From Ignavibacteria bacterium (GTDB lineage Bacteria > Bacteroidota > Ignavibacteria > UBA10030): DNA of 64,000 nucleotides. This document shows, piece after piece, positions 56,188 through 64,000 of this stretch. The notes beneath the pieces are model-generated. The model was given only the letters and a program-made list of their open reading frames with translations. It was not told the origin of the DNA and searched no databases. The stretch spans positions 62,001-126,000 of the forward strand of contig VGVZ01000006.1 of assembly GCA_016873805.1 (NCBI GenBank), in the 5' to 3' direction. Within the stretch, counting starts at the first letter, position 1. Each line of letters begins with the position of its first letter. The position numbers and the translations under genes were made by a program.

Positions 56188-57117
56188 TCAGTTGGTTGAT
56201 CCGAGCAGGTACAGGACCGCCATTCGGATAGCCACACCATTTGTCACCTGTTCAAGGATGACGGAATGTTCGCTATCGGCTACGTCGGCGGAGATTTCGA
56301 CGTCTCGATTGATCGGTCCGGGATGCAGGATCGTGATGGGTTTCGGAGCTTTTGAAATACGATCGATCGTGACTCCGAAGTACCGATGGTACTCGCGCAG
56401 GGAGGGAAACAAGCCGCTCTGTTGACGCTCGAGCTGGATACGGAGCACGTTGAGCGCATCGACACGCGGGATGATATCCTCAATCCGATGATACACCTTC
56501 GCGCCGAGAGCTTCGATGTCATGCGGAATCAACGTCGCCGGTCCACAGACGGACACCTCGGCGCCCATCGTACGAAGGCCAAAGATGTTCGACCGTGCGA
56601 CACGGCTGTGCGTGATGTCGCCGACGATACAGACGCGAAGACCTTCGAGTGTGCCGTACTTCTCCCGGAGCGTGTACATATCCAGCAGCGCCTGAGTGGG
56701 ATGCTCGTGCTCGCCGTCTCCCGCGTTGATCACGTTTGCGTCGACGACCCGGCTCAGGAAATGAGCAGATCCCGGGGAGGAATGCCGGATCACCACCATA
56801 TCGATTTTCATCGCCTCGATGTTTCGTGCCGTGTCCTTAAGCGTTTCTCCCTTAGACACGCTGCTGCCGGAAGCGGCAAAATTCACGACGTCAGCAGAGA
56901 GCCGGCGTTCGGCAAGTTCGAACGAGATTCTCGTGCGCGTCGAACTCTCGAAGAAGAGATTGACAATGGTTTTTCCTTGGAGAGGGGGAACTTTTTTGAT
57001 CGGGCGATCCAGCACTTCTCGAAACGACTTTGCCGTATCGAGAATCATCACGATATCCTCTTTCGAGATGCCGTCGAGACCCAGCAAATGCCGACCCTGA
57101 AGCTTGGGTGATCCCAT
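56188..57117 (-). CDS. pyrB: aspartate carbamoyltransferase catalytic subunit
   Basis: Commits carbamoyl phosphate to pyrimidine synthesis. The 309-residue protein has FFESSTRTRISFELAERRL and the loop SSVSKGETLKDT, then HPTQALLDMYTL, as in the family. ATG 57117 has GGAGGG about 9 bases upstream and lies 1 base after the pyrR stop. No pyrI regulatory subunit is present, so control should be at the leader. Confidence 0.96.
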   Translation of the reverse strand: MGSPKLQGRHLLGLDGISKEDIVMILDTAKSFREVLDRPIKKVPPLQGKTIVNLFFESSTRTRISFELAERRLSADVVNFAASGSSVSKGETLKDTARNIEAMKIDMVVIRHSSPGSAHFLSRVVDANVINAGDGEHEHPTQALLDMYTLREKYGTLEGLRVCIVGDITHSRVARSNIFGLRTMGAEVSVCGPATLIPHDIEALGAKVYHRIEDIIPRVDALNVLRIQLERQQSGLFPSLREYHRYFGVTIDRISKAPKPITILHPGPINRDVEISADVADSEHSVILEQVTNGVAIRMAVLYLLGSTN

Positions 57118-57118
57118 G

Positions 57119-57661
57119 TCACGAACCCTCCAGGTCGATGAGATAGGCAGCATCCTCCCCATCGACCTCTTTCAGATGGACCTCGATTTGTTGAGTGGAT
57201 GATGTCGGCAGATTCTTGCCGACGAAATCCGCTTTGATCGGCAGCTCCCGGTGGCCGCGATCGATCAGGACGAGCAGCTGGATACTCGACGGCCGGCCGA
57301 TGTCTGCAAGGGCATCGAGCGCGGCCCGGATGGTGCGTCCCGTATAGAGAACGTCGTCAACAAGGATCAGAATTTTTCCATCGATGTTGAACAGAATCTC
57401 GGTGCTCTTGAGTTCGGGATGATCGAGCCGTCCGCGTAAGTCATCCCGGTACAGCGTGATATCGAGGAATCCGACATCGATCTTTTTTCCCTCGATCTCT
57501 TCGATCGCGCGTGCAAGCCGCGCGGCCAGATGATCACCCCGCTTGCGTATTCCCACAAGCACAATGCGTTCTGCGCCTCTGAACTTCTCCACTACTTCGT
57601 GGGCGAGCCGCATCACGCTCCGCCGGATGCCATCTTCATCGATGACTTGCATTCGATTCAT
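57119..57661 (-). CDS. pyrR: bifunctional pyr operon regulator / uracil phosphoribosyltransferase
   Basis: PyrR binds the pyr leader RNA in the presence of UMP and favours termination; many members also make UMP from uracil and PRPP. The 180-residue protein matches the Bacillus PyrR length and has the PRPP motif ILVDDVLYTGRTIRAAL and GIRKRGDHLAARL. ATG 57661 has GGAG 7 bases upstream, just after the terminator T-run. The same frame is open upstream to an ATG at 57757 with its own ribosome site (see leader ORF). Confidence 0.95.
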   Translation of the reverse strand: MNRMQVIDEDGIRRSVMRLAHEVVEKFRGAERIVLVGIRKRGDHLAARLARAIEEIEGKKIDVGFLDITLYRDDLRGRLDHPELKSTEILFNIDGKILILVDDVLYTGRTIRAALDALADIGRPSSIQLLVLIDRGHRELPIKADFVGKNLPTSSTQQIEVHLKEVDGEDAAYLIDLEGS

Positions 57662-57757
57662 TGTTCGACTCCAAAAAAAAAATGGCCTTCGATCCCACCA
57701 GGGATGAAGGCCACAACCACAACCGAAATCTGGATTGAATTGACTACAGCGGTACAT
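57662..57757 (-). other. in-frame leader ORF of the pyr operon, running through the attenuator
   Basis: An ATG at 57757 has AAGGAG 8 bases upstream. The 32 codons that follow (MYRCSQFNPDFG... ending RRPFFFWSRT) cross the terminator stem, read the T-run as Phe codons and continue without a stop into pyrR. It could be a leader peptide whose translation affects the hairpins, or it may give an N-terminally extended PyrR when transcription reads through. A chance frame is also possible. Confidence 0.5.
57673..57713 (-). terminator. attenuator terminator of the pyr operon
   Basis: Minus strand: stem TGGCCTTC / GAAGGCCA (8 bp) continues as ATCCC / GGGAT with one bulge and a four-base loop, followed by ten T. 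It lies between the PyrR-binding element and the pyrR start. Confidence 0.88.
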
Positions 57758-57774
57758 CGTGATTCTCCTTCCCT

Positions 57775-57785
57775 ACCTCACAGGA
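57775..57785 (-). promoter_or_regulatory. PyrR-binding (anti-antiterminator) element
   Basis: The minus-strand sequence TCCTGTGAGGT matches the core of the Bacillus PyrR recognition consensus ARUCCNGNGAGGYU at every fixed core position. The outermost bases are swapped (U...A for A...U). Short flanking complementarity (ATTCT upstream, AGAAT downstream) can close the hairpin. It lies about 60 bases before the terminator, as expected for PyrR attenuation. Confidence 0.75.
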
Positions 57786-57860
57786 TAAGAATTAAAGGAG
57801 CGTTTGGGGGATACGACGACCCCGTCCGTCATGCATCAACATGGTTTCCCGCCAGATGCG

Positions 57861-57934
57861 TGGACGATGTAGGACTCGAACCTACGACCTTACGGATGTG
57901 AACCGTACGCTCTAACCAGCTGAGCTAATCGTCC
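57861..57934 (-). tRNA. tRNA-Val (CAC)
   Basis: A 74-base cloverleaf: acceptor GGACGAT / ATCGTCC with discriminator A, D arm GCTC / GAGC, anticodon stem TACGG / CCGTA with loop TTCACAT (anticodon CAC), T arm GTAGG-TTCGAGT-CCTAC. CCA is not encoded. No terminator is visible between it and the pyr leader 75 bases downstream. Confidence 0.97.
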
Positions 57935-58017
57935 GAAGACCGACGGGCGAGTTGCTCACCCTGTTCGGACTGCGCGGAAGCGCAAAATGTCCCGCTTTTT
58001 GCAGGATTTCGGCGAGT

Positions 58018-58046
58018 AATGTACCTAAAAGGGGGTCTAATGTCAA
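58018..58046 (-). promoter_or_regulatory. strong promoter of tRNA-Val (and possibly pyr)
   Basis: Minus strand consensus TTGACA (58046-58041), 17 bases, TACATT (58023-58018). Transcription would start near 58011, about 77 bases before the tRNA. The 57935-58345 gap holds only this promoter and the divergent cspA promoter and leader. Confidence 0.78.
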
Positions 58047-58105
58047 GGCGGATTGATTCAACCGGGATGGGGAAGATGATGGCGAAATCGTTAATGAGAT
58101 TTTGC

Positions 58106-58134
58106 TTGAAAGTTCATCGAGATAATTCTATATT
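58106..58134 (+). promoter_or_regulatory. promoter of cspA with a long leader
   Basis: TTGAAA (58106-58111), 17 bases, TATATT (58129-58134). The transcript would begin near 58141, giving a leader of about 205 bases without an open frame before the cspA ATG, like the structured leaders of other cold-shock mRNAs. Confidence 0.75.
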
Positions 58135-58345
58135 GTTGCGTCAATAAAGGTACACCGTTGTTGTCCTTTTGTCACAACCTTTCTCAATCCGTTTTGCGCG
58201 AGTGAAGTAGCACCCGCGGCAGCGATACGGAAGTCAAGTCCAATGATATTCCCTGAGACTGGACTACCAAGGGCACATCTGGCAACTGTACACCGATTCA
58301 TCCGCCGGTAGCGGATGCGAAACACTCATTGAAAGGAATTGTTCC

Positions 58346-58546
58346 ATGGAGAAAGGAACAGTGAAGTGGTTCAACAAGACCAAAGGATTTGGTTTCATCA
58401 CCCGCCCGGGTGGCGAAGATGTCTTCGTGCACTACAAGGCGATTGAAGGAAACGGCTTCAAGAACCTCGAAGAGGGCGAAGCTGTCGAATTCGAGGTCGA
58501 GCGCGGTCCGAAGGGATTCCAGGCGACCAAAGTCGTAAAAATATAG
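58346..58546 (+). CDS. cspA: cold-shock protein (CspA family)
   Basis: A 66-residue single OB-fold RNA chaperone. RNP1 (KGFGFITR) and RNP2 (DVFVHY) are intact and the order [15 protein letters not shown] is canonical. AAAGGA lies 8 bases before the ATG. The gene has its own promoter, long leader and terminator. Whether it is cold-induced cannot be told, since some CspA paralogues are constitutive. Confidence 0.97.
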   Translation: MEKGTVKWFNKTKGFGFITRPGGEDVFVHYKAIEGNGFKNLEEGEAVEFEVERGPKGFQATKVVKI

Positions 58547-58560
58547 TACGACAAAAACGC

Positions 58561-58597
58561 AAAAAGCCCGATCCGGTTCTTCCGGGTCGGGCTTTCT
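58561..58597. terminator. bidirectional terminator between cspA and the outer-membrane protein gene
   Basis: Stem AAGCCCGA-CCGG / CCGG-TCGGGCTT with one G-T pair and a five-base loop. TTTCTCGTT follows on the plus strand and TTTTTGCG on the minus strand, so it can serve both convergent genes. Confidence 0.82.
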
Positions 58598-58620
58598 CGT
58601 TGTACAACCGTACTGCCAGA

Positions 58621-60024
58621 TCAGAATCGCATACTCATGCCGGCAGCGATGGAGAGCATGTCGTAGCTGTGCGGGGAGAACAACATTCCGGCATTTTCCG
58701 TCCCAACGTCGAGAGTCACGTTGGTCAAATCGAGACTGAATCCGGCACTCCATCGAAATCCGTCCTTTCCGCCGAGTGAGATGCCCGTACGAACGGGAAG
58801 AAAGGGGATCAACCGGTGCTCGATCCCCAGCGCGAAACGCGGCCGCGTCGTATTTCCCATCGACGAATTCAATCCCTGTGTATAGCCCAACGCCACAGAA
58901 AAACTCCCCAATACCCGCCTGACACCGCTCACCGAATCCGAGTCGAACATCACGCCGACCCTCAACACGGTCGGAAGATCCGTCGAAAACACAGATCCCT
59001 TTCTATTCTTTCCTTTGAAGGCCTGTTCGACGCTGTCTTCATTCACTTCTTCGAACGGATCTTCAATGGTGAGATTGTACGATCCGTAGGTCTCAACAAC
59101 ATTCCGACTCCATTCAATCGATCCATAGTCGGTGATGCTGCCATGGATGGAGAAGCTCCCGTAGTGTGCCACGTACCCCAGGTCCACCCCGACACCCGTT
59201 CCTGCAGGTTCCGGAAAGAACGAGAATCCCGGGTCGCGTTCCTCGTGCAAGAGATCGATACCCGATCGTTTCGTCAGGTAGTCGAATACGAGGGATGCCC
59301 GATACTGGTTTGTCCCTATCCGTTCGTTGGCGATCGAGGCATTGTAGCGTTCGGTGAGGAATGCCCCGTATCCGCGCAGAAGTTTGACACTCAGTCCGAC
59401 GAGAATATCTTTGGGGTATTTGAGTTTCAGCGGAAGCCGCATGGCATACGAGAGGTTGTACTCACGCCACCAGTACGCCGAAACATTCGTCTCGTTGAAC
59501 ACGTAGCTCGAGCCTGTGGAATCCAGTCCGAAGAGGAAGAGTCGGGCAAAATCGCGAGACACATCCACCCGTCCGACCATCCGTTCTCTCGTGGTAAAGC
59601 CCAATGCAAACGTTTGCGTTCTGACCCCGAATCCCAACACATCGTACTCGACATCAATCTTTGTCGCCGCTGATCCGTCAGGGAAGGCATCAAGAATCTT
59701 TTCCTTGTCTGCGGAAGTCAGGTACTTTGGTGCCCTTCCCCCAGAGCCATCCGGCACGCCTGTGAAATAGTTGTTGTAGATTTCGTATGAGAGAAGATTT
59801 GAGCTGGCATTCACACCCACCGAGAAGAGACCGAACGATACCGATCCTCTTTCCGGAATGGCCAAATTGGCAGGGTTGATGCCCAGCGCGTGGAATCCCC
59901 TGGCTGTTTCATTCCCCGTCCGCGCCATCCCGACGCCACGGACGTTCGAGCGATCACCCCCGTAGGCAAGACCGACGAGAATTGCCGCAGCGATAATCAG
60001 AACGGTATGTCGGGAAGAATTCAT
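58621..60024 (-). CDS. outer-membrane beta-barrel protein (DUF5723-like)
   Basis: The 467-residue product has a signal peptide (HTVLIIAAAILVGLAYG) and then GMARTGNETARGFHALGINPANLAIPERG (in segments), the N-terminal pattern of FCB outer-membrane proteins whose barrel begins with an Asn-Pro-Ala turn. The rest alternates amphipathic strands and the chain ends in Phe (MSMRF), as expected for BAM-folded barrels. Ligand or role unknown. It starts 1 base after the stop of the lipoprotein gene, so the two probably work together. Confidence 0.82.
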   Translation of the reverse strand: MNSSRHTVLIIAAAILVGLAYGGDRSNVRGVGMARTGNETARGFHALGINPANLAIPERGSVSFGLFSVGVNASSNLLSYEIYNNYFTGVPDGSGGRAPKYLTSADKEKILDAFPDGSAATKIDVEYDVLGFGVRTQTFALGFTTRERMVGRVDVSRDFARLFLFGLDSTGSSYVFNETNVSAYWWREYNLSYAMRLPLKLKYPKDILVGLSVKLLRGYGAFLTERYNASIANERIGTNQYRASLVFDYLTKRSGIDLLHEERDPGFSFFPEPAGTGVGVDLGYVAHYGSFSIHGSITDYGSIEWSRNVVETYGSYNLTIEDPFEEVNEDSVEQAFKGKNRKGSVFSTDLPTVLRVGVMFDSDSVSGVRRVLGSFSVALGYTQGLNSSMGNTTRPRFALGIEHRLIPFLPVRTGISLGGKDGFRWSAGFSLDLTNVTLDVGTENAGMLFSPHSYDMLSIAAGMSMRF

Positions 60025-60025
60025 C

Positions 60026-62158
60026 TTACTGTCGGTTCACCGTGTAGACGGTATTGGCTGAGGCCCGGATACGGATGAAATCCGTGCTTCGGAACTTCAC
60101 CGGTATCTTGCCCCCGCCTGAGGTCTCGAGTTCGAACTTGAACCAGAGGAGATCAGCGTCGTTCACCAGATTCATTTCACTCCCGGTCAGGCTGATCGCG
60201 AACGCGCTCTTGCGGGAGCTCACGGTCACGCCATTCTGGTCCACCGTGCTCGACAGGATCGTCTCCGTTCTGTTTTGCGGTATCCACAGGAGCGTGTCCT
60301 TCCGTCCCTGAGGACCCGAGCGGAGGAACGCGGAGCGGAAGCGCATCTGAAGAGGCAGACCGTTATCCACTTCGATGTACATCGTTCCCTTGAGAATCGA
60401 TTTCGTAACGTCGCGTGGAAACTTTTCTTCATCACCAATATCGACGGTATCCACAAGCTCGCCGCCGGCAATGCCGATCTTCAGCGGGAATCGCATATCA
60501 ATATCGGTATACAATTTCGTCGTGTCCCAGATTGTCTGCAGACCAAGCGGAGTGTTGTAGACATCGGGAGGATTCAGCAGCACCGTGCCTCGGACAAAGA
60601 ACGAATCGGGGAGATTCGGAACGAATTTCTGGATGAACGACTCCAGACCCGAGCTCCGATCAAGCACAATCTGCGTGATTTTGCCGGATGCAGGATAGAA
60701 TCGTTTCTGAAAACTTCCGACGGGCGCCGGCACCGCGAGAGAATCCGTTCTCGCTACTCCCCCATCATACTTCTTGGCAATCAGATAGAGGTTATAGTCT
60801 GCGGGAAAACCGCCGGTCATTCGCACACCGAGCGTCATCTTCAGCGAATCGAAGGTGAGTTCCCCTTTGAATTTCTTGTACGCCTCTCCGAGATTGAGGC
60901 GATAGGCACTCGAGCTGATGCTCAGGAGCGTTGGCTTGATCCTGCCGGTGACACTTTCAACAACGAAGGGCACACCGGGCCGGATTTCTGCTCGCACCTT
61001 ATCGGAACTCCGTAATTCTCTGAAATCCTGTGATTCAATTGTTTCGATCCCCACCGAAAAGGTGAGCAGAGTGCCAACGGTCGAGCCGGCAGCCACCATG
61101 CGATATTCGCGGGCGCTGATCGGCACGATGAGGGTTCCTCTTCCGTTGAACGTGTGACGAATTGTGAGACTCTCACCCGACACGCGGTGACGAATCTCAT
61201 TGAACTTGAGCGAAACCGTCACCTGAACATCGATGTCATTCTGGAATACCGCATTCAGTGATCCGTCTTTGAAGGTGGCAACCTGGATCGAGAGTGAATC
61301 ATCAACTACAAAGACCGAATCGACAACGCTGAAGACGGATTGGCGAGGCACCCGCGCACGGGCCGCCCGCACCGATGTGCCAACGAATGAAAGCGAAAAT
61401 TCCAGACCATCACTTTGCTGGACAAGAACTGGATTGGATGACCCCGGCGTCTGAATTCGGGTCGAAAGGACTCGCAGCAGGTTCTGCATCCGGATGCCTG
61501 CGACGCTGACCGCAAGTTGGCGCGATTCACCGGGCTGGAATTGCTGGACACCGAAGATGAAGCGGGCTACTTCGGACGTATCGACGGGCAAACTTGTTCG
61601 AGCGTTCCTGATGATGATCGGATCCGGGAAGGTCACAACGACCGGAAGACGATTACGCACCTCCAACGCCAACGTTCCGGAAGCGAATTCCACATATTCA
61701 AATGACGAGATCGGAGGATAGTCGCTCGCAGGCAATGTGTAGGTTGCCGGAGGGATCGGAATGGGAACCGGCAGAGGATCACTCCCCGTGATTTGCTTGT
61801 AGCTGAAGGCGGCATTCAAAGAGCCGGGGGATTCAACTTGGAACGTGCCGAGTTCCAGCTCCTGCGCGGACGCCCGGGGATGAGCGGCGATCTCATCGAT
61901 CCCGACGGGTTCGACCGGGCTTCGATACTCGTACGAGTATCCGCTCGTTCCCGTGGGGAGATCACGCCGAATCAGTGTGTCCTTGACAAACTCATCGAAG
62001 TATTTCGTTCTATTGACGAGCGGAACGCTCAGCTGGATGTCCGTTGTCGGGAGAACAGGTTCTTGCGGTATCTCGGTGCATTGGAGGAACGCGATCGAGA
62101 GTAGTGCGGGGAGAAGAAACAGGGTGAGAGATTGTCGGCGCAGTCGAAATTTCCTCAT
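60026..62158 (-). CDS. large predicted lipoprotein of unknown function
   Basis: From ATG 62158 the product is 710 residues with a lipoprotein signal (TLFLLPALLSIAFLQC, Cys at about 26). The mature part is beta-rich throughout with no recognised domain; several stretches of alternating hydrophobic residues suggest repeated beta-sandwich domains. The frame is open to 62278, but that part is unlike a signal. It is encoded between uvrC and the beta-barrel gene and is most likely an outer-membrane surface or periplasmic partner of the barrel. Confidence 0.75.
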   Translation of the reverse strand: MRKFRLRRQSLTLFLLPALLSIAFLQCTEIPQEPVLPTTDIQLSVPLVNRTKYFDEFVKDTLIRRDLPTGTSGYSYEYRSPVEPVGIDEIAAHPRASAQELELGTFQVESPGSLNAAFSYKQITGSDPLPVPIPIPPATYTLPASDYPPISSFEYVEFASGTLALEVRNRLPVVVTFPDPIIIRNARTSLPVDTSEVARFIFGVQQFQPGESRQLAVSVAGIRMQNLLRVLSTRIQTPGSSNPVLVQQSDGLEFSLSFVGTSVRAARARVPRQSVFSVVDSVFVVDDSLSIQVATFKDGSLNAVFQNDIDVQVTVSLKFNEIRHRVSGESLTIRHTFNGRGTLIVPISAREYRMVAAGSTVGTLLTFSVGIETIESQDFRELRSSDKVRAEIRPGVPFVVESVTGRIKPTLLSISSSAYRLNLGEAYKKFKGELTFDSLKMTLGVRMTGGFPADYNLYLIAKKYDGGVARTDSLAVPAPVGSFQKRFYPASGKITQIVLDRSSGLESFIQKFVPNLPDSFFVRGTVLLNPPDVYNTPLGLQTIWDTTKLYTDIDMRFPLKIGIAGGELVDTVDIGDEEKFPRDVTKSILKGTMYIEVDNGLPLQMRFRSAFLRSGPQGRKDTLLWIPQNRTETILSSTVDQNGVTVSSRKSAFAISLTGSEMNLVNDADLLWFKFELETSGGGKIPVKFRSTDFIRIRASANTVYTVNRQ

Positions 62159-62214
62159 GGAATCGAAGACGAATGCGAGATTGGTGCGTAAGGTATCAAG
62201 AGAGATTCTCTCAG

Positions 62215-64000
62215 TCAAGTGCCTCGCGTGACGGCGGACTCGCCCGGGCTGTGGCTGTAGTAATCTTTGATCTGGCACGCTGTTTTGTATCCAACGATCT
62301 CCGCGAGTTGCTCTTCCGTCGCGAATTTGATCCCTTGCACCGACCCAAAGGCTTCGAGTAGCTCCTTCGTGCGCTTTTCCCCAATCCCCTTGATCAAATC
62401 AAGTTCAGATTCAAGGACTCTTCGTGACCGGACCATTCGATGATACGCAACAGCGACACGGTGCGCTTCGTTCCGGATCTGCTGGAGAAGCCGAAGGCCT
62501 GATGATGTTCGGGGAATTGGATGGGGATCAGCGCCCCCCGGGAGGAATACTTCTTCGAGGCGTTTTGCCAGACCGATGATCGCCATGTCTGCGATGCCAA
62601 GCTGACGGAGCACTTCAACGGCGCTCGAGAGCTGACCTTTGCCGCCATCGATCACAACAAGATCGGGCAGCGGCACCTGCGCGTCGAGGAGTCGCCGATA
62701 ACGACGTTCGACGACCTCCCGAAGACTTGCGAAGTCATCCGGGCCGCTGACGGTTCTGATCTTGTATCGTCGATACTCGCCTTTCTTCGGCTTGCCATCG
62801 ATGAAGACGATCATCGACGCGACGGTATCGGAGCCCTGAATATTCGAAACGTCGAAGCATTCCATCCGCCGCGGCGGAACTGCGAGGCGCAGATCGCGCT
62901 GGAGAGCCCGCACAGAATTCGGGACAAAATCGCCTCGCTTCATCTTCTGAATCAAGAGCTCCTCGAGCAGATATGTCGCATTGCTTTGCACCAGGCCGAT
63001 GAGCTTGGTCCGTTGGCCGCCTTTGGGCGTCTCAATCCTCACGCGCTCATTGCGTTTCTGCGTCAACCATTCTTCCATCACTTCCGTGCTCTCCGGTGGA
63101 GTCGAAAGGGTGAGTTCCGGAGGAATATCGTCGTTCTCGAGGTAGAATCGCTTGATCACAGCTTCCATGAGTTCCGAACGGTCAATCTCACTTGCTTGGC
63201 GCATATAGTAGTGATGCCTCCCGAGGACTTTTCCCTCCCGCACTTTGAATATCACCCCGCAGGCATCGTCATCCTTGACGTCGACGGCTATCACATCCCG
63301 ATTCGCGCCCTCGGGATCCACGACTTTTTGTCGTGATCGGTAAACCTCGAGCGCCCTGATGCGATCTCTGATTTCGGCGGCCTCCTCAAATCGCATGTTC
63401 TGGGCATGTGCATCCATTTCCCTTGCCAGTCGCTCCACGACAGTGGCAGTCTTCCCTCGAAGAACATCGGCAGCCTGGGCAATCATTTCACCATAATGAT
63501 CCCTCGTTTCGTACCCCTCACATCCCCCGGCGCACTTCTTGATGTGATAGTCGAGGCATACCTTAAACTTCTTTTTCCGGATCGCCTCGTCCGTCAAGTC
63601 ATAGTTGCAGCTTCGGATCATGAAAATATCACGGATCGTCTTCAACGCGTAACGGACTGTCTTGACATCCGTGTATGGACCGAAGTATCTCGATCCGTCT
63701 CTCACGATCCTCCTCGTCACGAACACACGGGGAAACGGTTCATTCGTGATGACGATGTACGGATAGCTCTTGTCATCTTTCAAATCAACATTGTATCGAG
63801 GCTTCAGTTTCTTGATCAGGTTTGCCTCGAGGATCAGCGCCTCTACTTCAGAATCGGTGATGATTGTTTCGAGATCGGCAATTTTTGAGATAAGGGTTTC
63901 GACGCGGGGATGTTGAGGACGGGAGGATTGGAAATACTGGCGGACACGCGCTCTCAGGTTCTGCGCCTTGCCGACATAGAGTACCTTACCGGCTGCGTTT
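62215..64000 (-). CDS. uvrC: excinuclease ABC subunit C (5' part outside the window)
   Basis: Makes both incisions in nucleotide excision repair. The visible 594 residues start within the GIY-YIG nuclease domain (AGKVLYVGKAQNLRARVRQYF), continue through the UVR motif region (RLAREMDAHAQNMRFEEAAEIRDRI), the RNase H-like endonuclease domain with CFDVSNIQGSD and LVVIDGGKGQL, and end in a helix-hairpin-helix (LIKGIGEKRTKELLEAFGSV, AEIVGYKTA). Only the first 10-20 residues are missing beyond the right edge. The lipoprotein gene follows after 56 bases. Confidence 0.97.
   Translation of the reverse strand, partial: NAAGKVLYVGKAQNLRARVRQYFQSSRPQHPRVETLISKIADLETIITDSEVEALILEANLIKKLKPRYNVDLKDDKSYPYIVITNEPFPRVFVTRRIVRDGSRYFGPYTDVKTVRYALKTIRDIFMIRSCNYDLTDEAIRKKKFKVCLDYHIKKCAGGCEGYETRDHYGEMIAQAADVLRGKTATVVERLAREMDAHAQNMRFEEAAEIRDRIRALEVYRSRQKVVDPEGANRDVIAVDVKDDDACGVIFKVREGKVLGRHHYYMRQASEIDRSELMEAVIKRFYLENDDIPPELTLSTPPESTEVMEEWLTQKRNERVRIETPKGGQRTKLIGLVQSNATYLLEELLIQKMKRGDFVPNSVRALQRDLRLAVPPRRMECFDVSNIQGSDTVASMIVFIDGKPKKGEYRRYKIRTVSGPDDFASLREVVERRYRRLLDAQVPLPDLVVIDGGKGQLSSAVEVLRQLGIADMAIIGLAKRLEEVFLPGGADPHPIPRTSSGLRLLQQIRNEAHRVAVAYHRMVRSRRVLESELDLIKGIGEKRTKELLEAFGSVQGIKFATEEQLAEIVGYKTACQIKDYYSHSPGESAVTRGT

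Overview
The window is a gene-dense piece of a bacterial chromosome with about 53 protein genes and two tRNA genes. Almost everything is on the minus strand; only four genes (an alpha-mannosidase, a small exported protein, a PAS histidine kinase and a cold-shock protein) are on the plus strand. The content points to the Bacteroidota / Ignavibacteriota-Chlorobi (FCB) group: a TonB-dependent receptor with an N-terminal carboxypeptidase-like domain, a DUF4783-type exported protein, a lipoprotein plus beta-barrel outer-membrane pair, ScpA/ScpB and many SpII lipoproteins. The clearest promoters are of the ordinary TTGANN-N17-TATATT type and Shine-Dalgarno sequences are common. That fits an early-branching FCB lineage (Ignavibacteria-like) better than classical Bacteroidetes. 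This placement is an inference, not a measured phylogeny. I see no prophage, insertion sequence, CRISPR array or rRNA gene.

Layout from left to right. 1-5.9 kb: end of window inside a GH57 glucanotransferase, then TonB receptor, lipoprotein, lysS and an rRNA pseudouridine synthase. 5.8-9.5 kb: scpB, scpA, trpS and an HNH nuclease. 9.7-18.3 kb: aroC behind an apparent attenuator, htrA, recO, mtnA, a PfkB kinase, a Nudix hydrolase, a YqaA/DedA membrane protein, an S58 peptidase and a SpoU methyltransferase. 18.5-27.1 kb: methylmalonyl-CoA mutase large subunit, an M3-like peptidase, comEC, a phosphatase-superfamily enzyme, dtd, prmC and a protein with a histone-like basic tail, closely packed. 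27.2-32.6 kb: MFS transporter, receiver protein, amidohydrolase and sodium:solute symporter. 32.6-33.3 kb: the largest gene-free stretch. 33.3-36.4 kb: GH38 alpha-mannosidase. 36.4-38.4 kb: the queuosine precursor operon queD-queE-queC-queF. 38.6-44.2 kb: small exported protein, a two-subunit molybdenum hydroxylase, a DUF1028 protein and a histidine kinase. 44.3-49.4 kb: tRNA-Phe with an 80-bp tandem repeat upstream, acyl-CoA dehydrogenase, FabL-like reductase, glmS and pgeF. 49.4-54.7 kb: a 1303-residue NtrY-like kinase, DUF4783 protein and an FN3 lipoprotein. 54.9-58.0 kb: the pyrimidine operon pyrR-pyrB-pyrC behind a PyrR-type attenuator, with tRNA-Val just upstream. 58.3-64 kb: cspA with a long leader, an outer-membrane barrel and lipoprotein pair, and uvrC cut by the window end.

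The most informative regulatory region is the pyr leader (57.66-57.80 kb). It holds a PyrR-binding consensus, a strong intrinsic terminator, and an upstream ATG with its own ribosome site whose reading frame runs through the terminator into pyrR. Other points worth attention are a ScpB with a long disordered tail ending in an amphipathic helix, a GH38 enzyme with Asn at the usual nucleophile position, terminators sitting directly in front of aroC and the MFS gene, and a translationally coupled PfkB kinase / MtnA pair. I did not find a convincing wholly new multi-gene system.
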